From Rapana venosa (Eukaryota; Mollusca; Gastropoda; Neogastropoda; Muricidae), in the NCBI GenBank assembly GCA_028751875.1, contig CM054134.1, positions 65,901,424 to 65,965,423 of the forward strand: a stretch of DNA of 64,000 bases, read 5' to 3'. The notes below the pieces were generated by a model. It saw nothing but the letters and a program-made list of their open reading frames with translations. It had not been told where the DNA came from and made no database searches. A program made the translations under genes and the position numbers. Positions 24,120 to 35,540 of the stretch are shown one piece after another. The stretch's first letter is position 1. Each line of letters opens with the position of its first letter.

Positions 24120-24560
24120 CAGATCATTTGTTTCTTGTGGTGTGGCGTTTAGTATACCAATTCTTGCATTGAAGTCACCACACAAATGTAGTTTGCATGA
24201 GTGTTCTAGTGAATATGGTTCAAAATATACTTTTCCACTAGACTAATACCTGATTGCAAATTAATGTGAGTCTATTTGTAATATGGATTATTATATGGAC
24301 ATATGTATACACCACAAAATATGTTTTTTTTTCACTATCCAGCATGCTCTTGTCAAAATGTACAAGTACAATATTATCAATAGATTTATCAACTGATTTA
24401 ACAATTGTTTATAACCCCCGTTTTACCAGAATAAATACTCCCCCACTACATATTTCTTGTTGATAAAGTTTTACTACTAGGCTCATATAAAGGACATAGT
24501 AAAGGAAGCAGTCAAGTGGTTTCTTAGTTTTCAGAAACGTTTCTGTAAAACAAACAATAT
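24120..24560 (-). pseudogene. LINE-B AP-like endonuclease
   Basis: Reading on the minus strand, KFDIVCFTETFLKTKKPLD carries the catalytic Glu motif. IVLVHFDKSMLDSEKKTYF follows, and a GDFNARIG-type motif is seen near 24150-24190. Stops and frameshifts lie between them. The order agrees with the flanking ORF1 and RT pieces. Confidence 0.72.
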
Positions 24561-24566
24561 CAAATT

Positions 24567-25300
24567 TCAAAATTTACAACTGGCGTCACTCTGTGATTGT
24601 CTTTTTTCCTTCACAGTGTCAATTCTGCCTTGATTTTGGTCTGGAGATTTTTTAAGGTCTCGCTGGTCCCTCAGCATCCTGGAACAAGTTGGTGGTGTTG
24701 TCCTCACCTCTTCATGCTGCTGACTTTTGGTGCCTTGGTCAGGAGAACATGACCATGGTGACTTCTGACTGTGGATGCCTGTTGGTTTTCTACCCCTGGA
24801 TCCTGCCTCTTTCGCCTGAATTAGACAATCTGATGAAACTTTCGGTATGTAAGGATTGTAGGGGATCTCAGCTCCATCACCACCCTCTCCAGTAACAGGC
24901 GGTGTGTGCATTCTGGCAGTTTGGGTTTCTGCCTCCCTTCCAATGAGAGAGAGGATGCCAACTGTTGTGGTGTAGGAGAAGAGTATGGAACAGCTGACAT
25001 AGTGAGCGCAGATGAAATGGGCATTGGGCTAAGGAAGAGGGAGAGTGGGTGTGGGAACTAGGGGACCATGTGTGTGCAGGCTTGATGGGAAGCACACGAT
25101 GCCTGTTCTTGGACATTGTTGGAATCGTCAGACTGTCTCGTCTCAGGCTGTTAATTTCTGTTGTTTTCAGCCTACTTTCACATTGTTTTACATTATTCTC
25201 AAGTCCAATATTTCTTGTTCTCTTTTCTTGAGATGTTCAGCAATGTCTTAAAGTTTACAGTACATGCAAGAGACAGTCACAGACAGAGATCTTATGTCAG
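24567..25300 (-). pseudogene. LINE-B ORF1p remnant
   Basis: The right end reads AEHLKKREQEILDL, then NNVKQCESRLKTTEI and SLRRDSLTI after frame changes, the coiled-coil end and RRDNLRI-type motif of ORF1p. The left end (24567-24911) is an open, polar, low-complexity tail. The match is weaker than for LINE-A. Confidence 0.5.
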
Positions 25301-25379
25301 CTGCAGTCAGCTGTGTCAAAGCGGTTGGAGATGGAATTTGTTAAATCAGTTATTAAATCTTGAGTTGAAGGACCAGGGT

Positions 25380-26150
25380 TAAGTTCTAAGTCTGCTTACA
25401 GACATGAGAAAAGGTAAAGGATTGACATACCTTTGTTGGCTTGCATCTTATCTTTTATCATGAGGCAGCTGCACCACTGGCTTCCCTCATGCATTGTCAC
25501 TGTTCTTGATGTAAAGCAAGCCAATGTGGTACACTTTGGCTCAAGTCAGTCAAATATTTTCCAGCATACGCTGTTCAAGTCCAATCGTTGAATTTTATGT
25601 ACCCATTTCTCAGCCAGGAGAAAAACAATGCAAACAGTGCTCACAATCAGGCGGCAGGACAAATCAATGTAAAAGTCCCATTTTGTGAATGGTGAATATG
25701 GCTTAGAAATTTGAGTTTGAAAATGGTTTTTCACATTTTCTTTTCAAAACTACACTAAAATTGGCTGGAATGTTCCAATCTTTAAAGGATAGAGATTGTT
25801 AGAGCATAGCATCTTCCAATATTAAAAAAATCCCGTTTTACTGATACGAATTAGACAAAAATCAGAGAGAGAGAGAGGAGAGAGAGAGACAGACAGACAG
25901 ACAGACGGTCAGACAGAGACAGACAGACAGACAGAGAGAAAGAGGTATAGACAGCAGCTGTGGTGGAGGTGGGAAGGTGTGTGGACTGGCAGCTTTGTTT
26001 GCTATGTTTGACTTTTGACTGTGTTTTTTTTTTTTTTTTGGGGGGGGGGGGGTTGATGAGTGGCTGATTGTTAGTGCAAAGTGGTTAAGGGTTGAAGGAG
26101 GGATAATGGGCAGAAGAAAGGAGAGGAATGCGCAAGAACATGGAGGGGCT
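25380..26150. other. Intronic stretch with GA/GACA repeat and T/G runs
   Basis: No coding signal is seen. It contains a GA/GACA compound microsatellite at 25864-25940 and a 16-base T run followed by a 13-base G run at 26024-26052. Confidence 0.6.
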
Positions 26151-26154
26151 TGAG

Positions 26155-26555
26155 TAATGCCAGTGGATTAGTAATCTAGAGGTAACGCACCTGCCTAGAA
26201 AACGAACAGCCCGGGTTCGAAGTGTGTGGTGGTTTGATCCCCGTTTGAGCTCAAAACTTTTCCCCCATGCACTAAGACCGTGAGTGGTGGTTTGGAAGCT
26301 AGTCTTTCGGATGAGGTGATAAACCTAGGTTGCGTGCACAACACGCATTTAGCACACGTGAAAGAACCCAGGGCACCGATAAAGTTGTCCCTGGCAAATC
26401 TATGTAGAAAAAACACCTCACTCTGATAGGGAAATTAATGCGCATTCAGACAGAAACAGAAAATAGCAATAGGTGGCACTGCTCTTGAGGCGACGCGCTC
26501 TCCCCGGGAGGGCAGCCCGAATTTCACACATAGAGATCTGCCGTGACTTAAAGTG
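26155..26555 (+). mobile_element. SINE S1 (tRNA-headed, about 400 bp)
   Basis: The head (26158-26225) holds an A-box-like TCTAGAGGTAACGC and a B-box-like GGGTTCGAAG, arranged as in a tRNA-derived pol III promoter. The body includes TAGTCTTTCGGATGAGGTGA and a 3' part with CTCTCCCCGGGAGGGCAGCC. The same element occurs in reverse at 31006-31425, and a related head is at 49864. It lies in the FReD intron. Confidence 0.82.
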
Positions 26556-27070
26556 GTATATTACAATCTGTCTTCCGCTCGTGTTTGTATGTGTAGCTCT
26601 TGTTGGGCTGCTCTCGGCCTCCTCCTTTCCTTTAAAACCAACTAATTCAAATCTGAAACAGCTGACTTTAATAACTTATTTTTCCTTTTTCTCCCTAAGG
26701 AACGACAAGGACACGCACTAAACCTTGAACTTACTTGAATGGGTATGCTTAACCTAGCGGAGCCCATCGGTCTCCAAGGTCATACAGTCCATGCTGTGTA
26801 ATAGGGTCATTCTGAAAGTTCTTAGCCACAAAAAACAGTTGCACTTAATTGCCTTCCGTTCATGCCAACTTGTTGAAGTATCCTCCCTGAGCTTTGATAC
26901 AATGGGCCGTGCGCTGAAACCAGCTCTTCCACACTTCAGATCACGTGAATTTATACTGTCACTAGCCCTCGTGAAGGCTCGGATTGCATCCTGGAGACTG
27001 TCATAACGGGTCCCCGCAGCTGCTTCTTGACATGTGGAAATAAGAAACAGTCACAATGAGCTAGGTCTTG

Positions 27071-27165
27071 AGAATAATGATAATAATAATAGTAATAATA
27101 ATAATAATAATGGAATTTATATAGCGCTGAATCTTGTGAAACAAACAAATCGAAGCGCTTGCACT
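27071..27165. repeat. (AAT)n with GGAATTTATATAGCGCT motif
   Basis: AAT repeat followed by TGGAATTTATATAGCGCTG and then AATCTTGTGAAACAA. The same layout is at 20680-20780 and 30919-31000. It forms part of the DNA interrupting the mariner relic. Confidence 0.8.
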
Positions 27166-27243
27166 GTAATCATTTATACACGCATGCAACTTTCCTCAAA
27201 TATCATGAATAACATACTTCAAATTTATGCGCGCACGGGCGCG

Positions 27244-27380
<137 letters not shown>

Positions 27381-27689
27381 GCGAACACACTTAGGTGGTG
27401 ATGAAGGAGATAAAGGATGCTCTCGAAAAGTAGGGACAGATATGAGGGGAAAGTCTCAGGTAGGAAATGTGTGTTTTGAAGCTGGTTTGGAAAGTATTAA
27501 ATGAAGGTTTTTAGCTAAGTGAAAGAGGGAGGTCATTCCAGGTAGATGGACCAGAAACAGAGAAAGAGCGACGGGCAACAGTGGTTTGGTGTTCGAAAGC
27601 ATAAAGTATCTGCGGCTGAACGAAGGGAACCGGATGGAGATAAGAGGGTGCAGATTCGTGGAGACATTTGAAACAGAGGGTACTTTACT

Positions 27690-28085
27690 TTACTTTGTAC
27701 TTTACTTTTGTGAGACAGGCAGCCAGTGAGGAGATCGCAAAAGAGGAGTGATGTGTTCAGATTTTTTCTTTCCTAGGACCAGTCGAGCTGCAGAGTTTTG
27801 TATGCGTTGAAGAGAGTGGATGGATGTTGTAGGTAGGCCAACCAAAAGAAAATGACAGTAGTCTAAACGTGAAAGAACGAGAGATGTGACAAGCTTGGAA
27901 GTTGCATCAGTGGACAGATACTTGCGAATCGCAGTATACTTGCGAATAATAGCAAGACTGGCAGGTCTGGGTGTGAATTGTTTCATAGAGAGTGTAGAAC
28001 TACTCCTAAATACTTCACAGAGTTGGACAAAGGAACTAACACATTGCCGAATTGTATTGAAGTTGTTGTGATGGAGGAAAGTTTA
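27690..28085 (-). mobile_element. LINE-I fragment (CR1/L2-like RT 3' part) inside mariner
   Basis: The minus strand reads LVPLSNSVKYLGVVLHSL, then after a frame change IRKYLSTDATSKLVTSLVL, SRLDYCHFLLVGLP, LQRIQNSAARLVL and HITPLLRSPHWLPV. This is the thumb and following region seen in CR1/L2-like elements (LDYCNSLLAGLP, HITPLL-x-x-LHWLPV). It is 5'-truncated. Confidence 0.82.
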
Positions 28086-29141
28086 TGTTCCGTCCCTATC
28101 AGTATATCGCCATTACGTCATAACCATCTGTTTACTGGTGCTCCTTGATCTTTGGAATTTTAGAGGTGGGGTGTCTCCTGGAAAGAGCCAGACCGATGAC
28201 TGGGCCTTTTTCTCAAACTGGTACACCCACTGTTGTATTTCTCAAGCATAAACAAGCACCATTGCACCCTACCCCCTTCTGCTCTTCAGTCAGCTGATGT
28301 GGCACCCACCTAGCACATCGCTTGTGGACACCTAGCTAATGATGTAAGATCTCGTTCAAGGCAGACATGCCAATTTCAAGTATGTCTTGAAGATCTTTGC
28401 TTTGATTTGTGCATCTTCTCTGATCAGTTCTTTGACAGGGGTAGCATTCTCTTGGATGGCAGCAGAAACAGGTCAGCCACAAGGGTTCTCATCATTAAAA
28501 TGACTTATACCAAATCCAAACTCCCAGAACCACCTGCTAACGGTCGATTTTCCAAGAGCAATTGACCCAAAAGATTCACACAAGTTTTTGTGAGATCTGT
28601 GATAAGTCCTTCTTCAGATCATAATAGATCATGGCTTGATTGTCAACCATGGAGGCTTATGTCAGAAACAGCCTAGGGTTGCCCATTCTTGGTCAGTTAT
28701 TGTATTACCAGATGAAGTAGAAACTTCATTTTGGTGTCATATCTTAAATGACGTAATACTCTTATTATGTATTACCCTTACTCTTATATTGTTTACCTAG
28801 CATTTGCACCAGCAGCTTGGACCAAGAACTTCAGAGGGATCCTTGTATGTTAGTGTCATCCTTTCAAAGGTGGCTTACTTTTCTAAAATATCTGCGTGGA
28901 TTTTTCAGTATACAAAAAAATCTTCTGATTCATTGGCTGGGATCTCATGATAGTGTCATCCAAAAGACTGCAAGAAAATGAAGTCAGGAACAATGTTAGT
29001 CCTAGGAAACATCCCTCCAATAGACAGATCAGCAGTAACTGGAGTCTGGCCCACGCCTTCAGATTCAGATCAAATGACCACTACTTCTGTTGCCCAAACC
29101 ATGCACTAGCACCAAAACTAAATAACCTTTCTCCATTACAG

Positions 29142-29591
29142 ATCTACGCCCTGACTGACGACAGAGACCAAGAACTGCGTATTGGCCTCAAGGTTATGAA
29201 CAATTCCAACTACATTCTGAACTACTACAACTTTCGCATCTCCGACGAACCAAGTGGCTACACAATGTCATTTAATGAATCTCTCCTGAATATCACCAAC
29301 GACTGTCTGAAGCCTCTCATCGGCTCCAAGTTCAGCACTCATGACCACGACAGGGACGGAAACAGGAGTGTCAACTGCGCTCAGAAGAGAGGTGGGGGGT
29401 TCTGGTTCAACGCTCATAAAGGCTGCAGTGCTTGCAACCCGACAGGAATTCTTTACCAACCTACAACTGGTAAACGACTGAAGCGTAGCAATGAAGCATT
29501 TTGGACAGGTTTGCTGGGGGAAACAGCTGTTTTTAAGGTCAGCATGTATCTCATACGCATGCCGGAGAAGTCAGGAAGGTTAGGGATTTAA
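29142..29591 (+). CDS. Fibrinogen-related domain (FReD) exon 2, with stop
   Basis: This is the C-terminal half of the FReD, 149 codons plus a TAA stop. The acceptor is the AG at 29140-29141 after a pyrimidine-rich stretch, phase 0, which fits the phase 0 end of FReD exon 1. The join reads FWLGLDK then IYALTDDRDQELRIGLK, matching the family. Later motifs are YNFRISDEPSGYTMSF, DHDRDGNRSVNCA (the Asp-x-Asp calcium site followed by the conserved Asn-Cys-Ala), GGGFWFNAHKGCSACNPTGI (the ligand-pocket region) and EAFWTGLLGE. The second pocket cysteine lies about three residues later than in typical ficolin-like domains, and an extra Cys follows. The C-terminal tail after YLIRM may be read-through past an alternative donor. 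No polyadenylation signal is obvious nearby. It is 17.4 kb downstream of exon 1. Confidence 0.88.
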   Translation: MYALTDDRDQELRIGLKVMNNSNYILNYYNFRISDEPSGYTMSFNESLLNITNDCLKPLIGSKFSTHDHDRDGNRSVNCAQKRGGGFWFNAHKGCSACNPTGILYQPTTGKRLKRSNEAFWTGLLGETAVFKVSMYLIRMPEKSGRLGI

Positions 29592-29670
29592 AGCTGTCTT
29601 TTAGTGTTAGGGTAGGGATGGGTTGTAGTGTATGTGTGTGTGTGCATGTTTGTATATAAGTGTGCTGTGC

Positions 29671-29734
<64 letters not shown>

Positions 29735-30258
29735 ACCTTACGATTGCTTTGAACCACACAGGGTCAGAGGAGCATACACATTGACAGACAAAACATATTC
29801 ACAAGCACTCTGACTTTGTTTTTTACTTTCTCTCCCTCTTCCTTTCTCACTCTTTTTCTCTCATCTATCTATCCATCCCTCCTTCACAATTATCCCTCCC
29901 CCACAATTATCACCCAGCATACTTGCATGCATTCAGAAAGGGTTTGTGAAGTAGGGGAATGGGTGTGATGTTTGTGGTAAACCTCCCCCGAAACGGACGG
30001 CTGATGGGTGATGACACCCTTGTCCTCAAAGTACTGATCCCAGCACCAAACGGATATGTAACCCCTAGGTTATTCCACTGTCTGCAATTTATGTCGTGTT
30101 TAAAATGTATATTTGATCTTCTGCAGAGGCAAGTACAATGAAAAGACTGAAGCACATGCAGGTCTGCACACATGTTGACTGAGGAGAAGGACATTTTAGT
30201 CCTTACTGCAGTAACAGGTCTCACAGAGACGGGAAACAATTACATACGGGGTTGTAAA
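29592..30258. other. Downstream of FReD exon 2: GA repeat and unassigned DNA
   Basis: It contains a pure (GA)n tract at 29673-29733 and a pyrimidine-rich patch at 29820-29900. No coding signal is recognised. Confidence 0.6.
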
Positions 30259-30550
30259 GATGAGAAGTTAAACGCTACTGGAAGCAAGGACTTACAGAGT
30301 TGAAGGTAGGATGAGAAGTTAAACACTACTGGAAACAAGGACTTACAGAGTTGTAGGATGAGAAGTTAAACGCTACTGGAAGCACGGACTTAAAAGTTGT
30401 AGGTAGGATGAGAAGTTAAACGCTACTGGAAGCAAGGACTTAAAAGTTGTAGGTAGGATGAGAAATTAAACGCTACTGGAAGCAAGGACTTACAGAGTTG
30501 TAGGTAGGATGAGAAATTAAACACTACTGGAAGCAAGGACTTACAGAGAT
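30259..30550. repeat. Minisatellite, six copies of about 50 bp
   Basis: Repeat starts are at 30259, 30310, 30357, 30407, 30457 and 30508, so periods are 47-51 bp. Each begins GATGAGAARTTAAACRCTAC and contains GGACTTA. Copies differ by a few bases and 3-4 base deletions. Confidence 0.92.
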
Positions 30551-30553
30551 GTG

Positions 30554-30584
<31 letters not shown>

Positions 30585-30592
30585 TGTGTGTG

Positions 30593-30640
<48 letters not shown>
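30550..30640. repeat. (GT)n microsatellite
   Basis: GT dinucleotide run with two small interruptions, directly abutting the end of the 50-bp minisatellite. Confidence 0.95.
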
Positions 30641-30643
<3 letters not shown>

Positions 30644-30916
30644 AATGTTGGCTAAGAGGCAAAAGTTTCAATCTGGGCGGGGAGGGGGGGGGGGCGGCAG
30701 CCAGTGACATTCAAACGGGTGACTCTTGGATCAAGCATCCTGTATTCTGTCCAGTCAGCCAGACAGGCACCAAGTTTAAGTTTATATATATATGTATACA
30801 CATACACAAATGGATATATGTTGTATAGTTCACATAATTATCTCACCCTTATCTTTCTTTGTAAACTGGAAATATATTCCTGAAATGCTATCAGTGTTGA
30901 GTAAAATACCAACATT

Positions 30917-30918
<2 letters not shown>

Positions 30919-30950
<32 letters not shown>

Positions 30951-31000
30951 TATGGAATTTATATAGCGCTGAATCTTGTAAAGCAACAAATCAAAGCGCT
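30919..31000. repeat. (TAA)n with GGAATTTATATAGCGCT motif
   Basis: AAT/TAA repeat followed by TATGGAATTTATATAGCGCT and a second AGCGCT 34 bp later. This is the third example of the layout in the window. It adjoins the 3' end of SINE S2. Confidence 0.82.
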
Positions 31001-31005
31001 CAGAT

Positions 31006-31256
31006 TTTATTTCATACCACTTTTAAGTCGCGGCAGATTTCTCTCCGTGAAATTCGGGCTGCTCTCCCCGGGGAGAGCGGGAGAACGCGTCGCTACTTAG
31101 CGCTGCGCCACCCTTTCACCCTTTTTTTTTTTTTTTTTCTGCAGCTGTATTTGTTTCCCTATCAGAGTGGCTTTTTTCTAAGAATTTTGCCAGGGACAAC
31201 TCTCTTGTTGCCGTGGGTTTTTTTTACGTGCGCTAAATAATTACGTGTAACACACG

Positions 31257-31287
<31 letters not shown>

Positions 31288-31425
31288 TAGCGCCCAGACC
31301 ACCACTCATGGTCTAATGGATGGGGGAAAAATTTCCGGTCCAAACGGGGTACGAACCGCCGCACACTTCAGACCCGGACTTTTCGCTTTCTAGACAGGCG
31401 CGTTACCTCTAGACCACCGATTTAT
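31006..31425 (-). mobile_element. SINE S2 (same family as S1, reverse)
   Basis: Reverse-oriented match to S1 over its whole length: the 3' part at 31010-31100 (AAATTCGGGCTGCTCTCCCC), the central part with GTCTCATCCGAAAGACTAG, and the tRNA-like head at 31350-31425 with its B-box-like and A-box-like sequences inverted. A 21-base T run is inserted near 31119-31139. Confidence 0.82.
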
Positions 31426-31429
31426 AGCG

Positions 31430-32034
31430 TCAAAGTGGCAGGTATGTTGTGACAAAGTACCATAGTTTTGGCTTTAAAGGATCAACTGATCGTGTCCTTT
31501 TAAAATGCATTTTTAAAACAACAATAACACTACTGCTTGGTAAAATGACTAACTATTGTAAGATTATCTTTTCATTTGCACTTTTTGTGCATTTGCACTT
31601 TTTATTTGACCTTCGTTTGGACTATGAACAAGTGTAACATAATATTGATTTACCTTCTATTCCTTTCACTGCATTTATGATGCAATATATGTACATTGTC
31701 ATGAGACAATGGTTTTCTTGAGATAATGACAAATGTAGTATTTTTCATGAACCCATATGTGCAGGCTATTCCCTAGTGTTAGCTTGGCGCTCCAATGGCC
31801 AGTGTATATCAAGTGAAGGAAATGATAGGAGAGGAATGGCAGAATGGTACTTGAATGGTACAAATACTTACCATCGCATAGACCACCAATGCCGTAACAC
31901 TTTTACCAAAGTGACATTGCACTAATTGTAATGACATAGGTTTACATACCACAAAATACAAACGCATAGTCACTGTTTTACTGTCAAGAAAATACAAAAA
32001 AGTGAATCATTTTAAAACTAACTCTCTCTCACTC

Positions 32035-32111
<77 letters not shown>

Positions 32112-32400
32112 CGCTCTGATTTTGACTGTAGTAGTGTGTACAGCTGCTTACTGTCGGATAGTGTTACTCTTCCACTAGTTGTTCCGAGTTTAACTGTACA
32201 TAATCTGTAGCTTTAGTATTGATGTGTTTTTGAAAGTTGTAATTTTCAGGTTTTCTTAAGATATTGCTTCCTTCATTTTCCAGTTTGGTTACATATAGTA
32301 CGATAGTGTGACCTAAACTACGTGTTGTCAGAGATAGTTTGTTAATTTTTGTGCAGACAGTAACTCTCTGCAATGTCCACTTTAAAACTTGACCAACTGT
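31430..32400. other. Unassigned DNA with (TC)n repeat
   Basis: AT-rich sequence without a recognised gene. It contains a (TC)n tract at 32020-32108. The reading frame at 31449-31637 has no recognisable domain. Confidence 0.55.
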
Positions 32401-32407
32401 AGGTGGT

Positions 32408-33043
32408 CTCAGAATTGGATTTGTAAACATCAATCATATTCTTAATAAGACAGATGAATTTTCTTAAGTCCTACGTAATTATGGAAAGCATTTTCACTTA
32501 TTGTGCTGTGCTGAATCCAAATTATCAAAGCATGTATCTGATGGTGATGTATTAATTCCTGGTTATGATATTGTACGACTTGATCCCATTATTCCAAAGG
32601 AAACTGGTTTGATTCTGTATATAAATAAATCTGTCACTTATAAACGTATAAATTCCTTTTGAAAAACATCATGTGGAAACAATATGGGTTCAAGTTAATA
32701 TCAAAAAGAGTAAACCTATCCTTACTGGATTTGTCTACCGTAAGCCTCCGAACTCTGTGGCTGGTATGACCGTTTTAACGATTTGATGGAAGTTGTTACA
32801 CTATTTAATAATGAAATAATTCTCTTTGGTGATTTTAATATAGATCTCTTGAAACCCAACAAGCAATGGACACAGTTGTATGAAAGTTTTGGCCTACTTC
32901 AAGTAATTGATACACAAACCAGAGTTACCCCCTCCTCTGAGACATTAATAGATCATATCTATATTAATTCAAAACAAAACATTGTAGAAATATGTTCTCC
33001 CCCAAGTGGTTGTAGCGATCATTTTCCTATCTGTATTACTTGA
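32408..33043 (+). pseudogene. LINE-D AP-like endonuclease
   Basis: VNINHILNKTDEFS (N-terminal motif), CCAESKLSKHVSDGD (catalytic Glu region), GLILYINKSVTYKRI, then from 32783 an open 86-codon stretch with IILFGDFNIDLLKPN, SSETLIDHIYINS and GCSDHFPICIT (the catalytic Asp and Asp-His pairs). Earlier parts need frame changes. Confidence 0.8.
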
Positions 33044-33599
33044 CTAACAAAGGAGTTGAAATTCCTAACCTTGATCATGAACAAATAAGATACAGGTCCT
33101 TTGCTAATTTTAAAGAAAAAGATTTTCTATATGACCTGATGCATTCTTCTCTTTCAAATGTTTATCAGTTAACTGACTCTGACCTTTGAATTCTGACAAA
33201 AAAACCTTTCCGAAAATCTATAATAAACACACCCCTTTAGAAAAAACCTCGAGTGAAACATACCCCAAAAACTCTGTGGCTAAGTAAAGAAATTGAAGAG
33301 GAAATAATTAAAAGAGACAAACTTAAAGAGACCAAACAATTTAAGGACTTTAAGGAGCAACGAAATAAAATTACATCAAAGAAACCTAATGCCAAAAAGA
33401 AACACTTTTGAGCGCTCCTATCAGATAGCTAAAGCAATAAACAGAAATTTATTTGGAAAGCCATAAACTCTCTAACAAAGAAAAAATCCGAATATACACC
33501 TGTTATAAAAGATACTACTGCCAGCTCCTTAAACCAACATTTTTCCAGAATTTCCTCCTCAACAGTTAAAAATTTCAGATCTTGTTTCAATGACCTTGC

Positions 33600-34400
33600 C
33601 TTAGTGAAAGAATTTTGCTTTTCTAAAAAGATCACTTCAAACGTAAAAATCCCATTCCTGGCAGTGCATGAAGTATATTTTTCTCTAATGCATCTCAAGC
33701 AGACATCCACTCATGGTCTAGATGATTTACACGGGAAAATCCTTAAACTCTGTGTTCCCTATAATATGCGATTCCTTAACTTATTTGTATACTCTTTGCA
33801 TCGATAAATGCTACCTCCTTAGCATTTCCAAAACAAGCCAAAATAATTCCTTTGTACAAATTTGGTATGATCCTTCAAATTACAGACCTATTTCAATATT
33901 ATTTGTACTTTCTAAACCTTTGGAAAGGCATATATATCAGTGCCTTATGGCTCACATTTCAAAATATAACTTACTTCATCTAAGTCAGTCTGGCTTTAGA
34001 AAAAAATCATTCTTGTCATACAGCTCTGGTTAGACTTGTTGATGAATGGTTAAAAATATCAGTGATAACAAATTTACTGGTGTGCTATTTATTGATTTTG
34101 CCAAAGCATTTGATGTCATAGATCATAACCTTTTAGTCCGTAAATTGGTACTGATTAAATTATCTGACGATGATTTGTCACTCATAAAATAATTTCTTTC
34201 TAATCGAACCCACACTGCAAACAGATAATGAACGAGCGTTCTGAATTTATATCACAAAAATGTGGTGTTCCGTAAGGATCAGTATTAGGGCCTCTTCTTT
34301 TTTCACTATATATCAATGACTCTCCTTTATTTATTACTAAATTCATAACTGAACTCTTTGGTGATGATACTACTATCTACTCTTCTCATTCTGACTTTAA
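33600..34400 (+). pseudogene. LINE-D reverse transcriptase
   Basis: IPFLAVHEVYFSLMHLK and STHGLDDLHGKILKL (N-terminal RT motifs), PSNYRPISILFVLSKPLER (fingers), LSQSGFRKK, LFIDFAKAFDVIDHNLLVRK (motif A at about 34090), GSVLGPLLFSLYINDS (motif B at about 34275) and ELFGDDTTIYSS (motif C at about 34355). The Gln before motif B is a TAA stop, and several frame changes occur. Confidence 0.85.
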
Positions 34401-34763
34401 ATAACTATCAAACTCTATGCAACAAAAATGCCGATCAATTGCTGGAATGCACCAGACTTAATCATATGGCCTTAAATGTTCAAAAACCTAAATTCATGAT
34501 AATTACGACTTGACAAAAATGACAAAATGTAACCCTTGTTCTGCCACAAAGTGGCAATACTACCATTAAAGAAGTAGATACTCATAGACTCCTAGAAGTT
34601 ACTGCTGATAATGATATTTCCTGGTCACACCATATTGACTTCTTACACAAACGAATCTCACAAGATTTTTCAAATCACTAAAATCAAACATTTTCTAGAC
34701 CTCAATTCTCGTAAACAATGTTAGTATGCTGAAATCCAATCATTTATTGATTTATCCTCAACA

Positions 34764-35165
34764 TTGTATGATGGGTGCTTTGCTAATAGCTTAAAACCTC
34801 TTTCAAGAGCTCTTAAAGTGGTACTCCTAAAGTCTTCAACTTTATTACCCCAAGACTATATTAAATTGGACATTCTCCACCTAACTTATCATCTGGAATA
34901 TAATAAAGCAATCATAATGTATTGCATAATGAACGGTCTGGCTCCATCTACACTGACTAGTACGTTTCCAATCAACCAGTCAAGGTACACAAATAACATA
35001 GTAATACCGAAACCAAGACAAGATCTTTATAAGACAAGCCTCGTCACTGTTTGGAACTCATTACCAACAAATCTTAAAAATAAAAATAGCATTACATCTT
35101 TTAAGCATAATTATAAATCTTACCTGTTCCAGAAGATTAGTCAAATACGCTCCAAAACTATTATC
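34764..35165 (+). pseudogene. LINE-D C-terminal region
   Basis: An open stretch with KLDILHLTYHLEYNKAIIMY, NGLAPSTLTSTF, SRYTNNIVIPKPRQDLYKTS, VWNSLPTNLKN and SFKHNYKSYLF, the typical end of CR1-like ORF2p. The frame continues by chance into SINE S4. Confidence 0.8.
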
Positions 35166-35216
35166 AGTATTAAGGTAAGGAGTATCAGTATTAGGCTTGT
35201 TAAATTGAGGCAACTG

Positions 35217-35540
35217 ACCAGCCGCCATGGCGCAGTGGTTAGCGCCTTGGGTTACGGACTGGAGGTCGTGGGTTCGACTTTCATAAGAGTCATAGGGATT
35301 TTTCGGACTCCGGCCGGCTCCTACCCAGAGTGAGTGTGCTGTGGGCTCAGTGGGAAGACTGGGACCACACAGTCGAGCTTCATCCACTTTACGGATGCGA
35401 GTTTGAGAGTGCTGCTCAAATTACCTGACCAACACTGCAGGTGTCTGTATCTCTCGGGCCCGGTTGACGCCGGGATATATTATGATAGTAAGCATAGAGT
35501 GCAACCCTGTCAAGTAGTCTCAAAGCATATGCACTTCCAC
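35217..35540 (+). mobile_element. SINE S4 (tRNA-headed, different family)
   Basis: The head contains ATGGCGCAGTGGTTAGCGCC (A-box region) and GGAGGTCGTGGGTTCGACTT (B-box region) at tRNA-like spacing. The body has GTGTGCTGTGGGCTCAGTGG and ACCACACAGTCGAG. It is distinct from S1/S2. No cloverleaf 3' stem follows, so it is not an intact tRNA gene. The right edge is approximate. Confidence 0.75.

Larger units (their letters stand above)
20963..25300 (-). mobile_element. LINE-B, CR1/L2-like retrotransposon, interrupted
   Basis: A minus-strand LINE of the same general type as LINE-A but clearly diverged. It has a coiled-coil and RRDSL-type ORF1p end near 25130-25260, an endonuclease (24120-24560), a reverse transcriptase (22640-23200), thumb (21870-22025) and C-terminal motifs (20985-21650). 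A + strand LINE-C fragment sits in the middle in place of the FADD segment. Many stops and frameshifts are present. The 3' end shows an AATAAA-type signal close to 20963, followed by a TAA repeat. Confidence 0.8.
32400..35165 (+). mobile_element. LINE-D, CR1-like retrotransposon relic
   Basis: The + strand shows endonuclease (32408-33043), linker, reverse transcriptase (33640-34400) and C-terminal region (34764-35160) in the right order. It is full of stops and frameshifts. SINE S4 follows about 55 bp downstream. The C-terminal motif style and GDFN/SDHFP endonuclease suggest a CR1-like clade, which I cannot confirm without a tree. Confidence 0.82.

Noticed and set aside
24567..24911. Independent host gene on the minus strand
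   Set aside because: Its position and order behind the LINE-B endonuclease, with a coiled-coil/RRDSL motif upstream, fit a LINE ORF1 tail better.
35221..35280. tRNA gene
   Set aside because: A-box and B-box-like sequences are present but there is no acceptor stem closure or 3' end, and a SINE body follows. The same applies to 26158-26225, 31350-31425 and 49866-49925.
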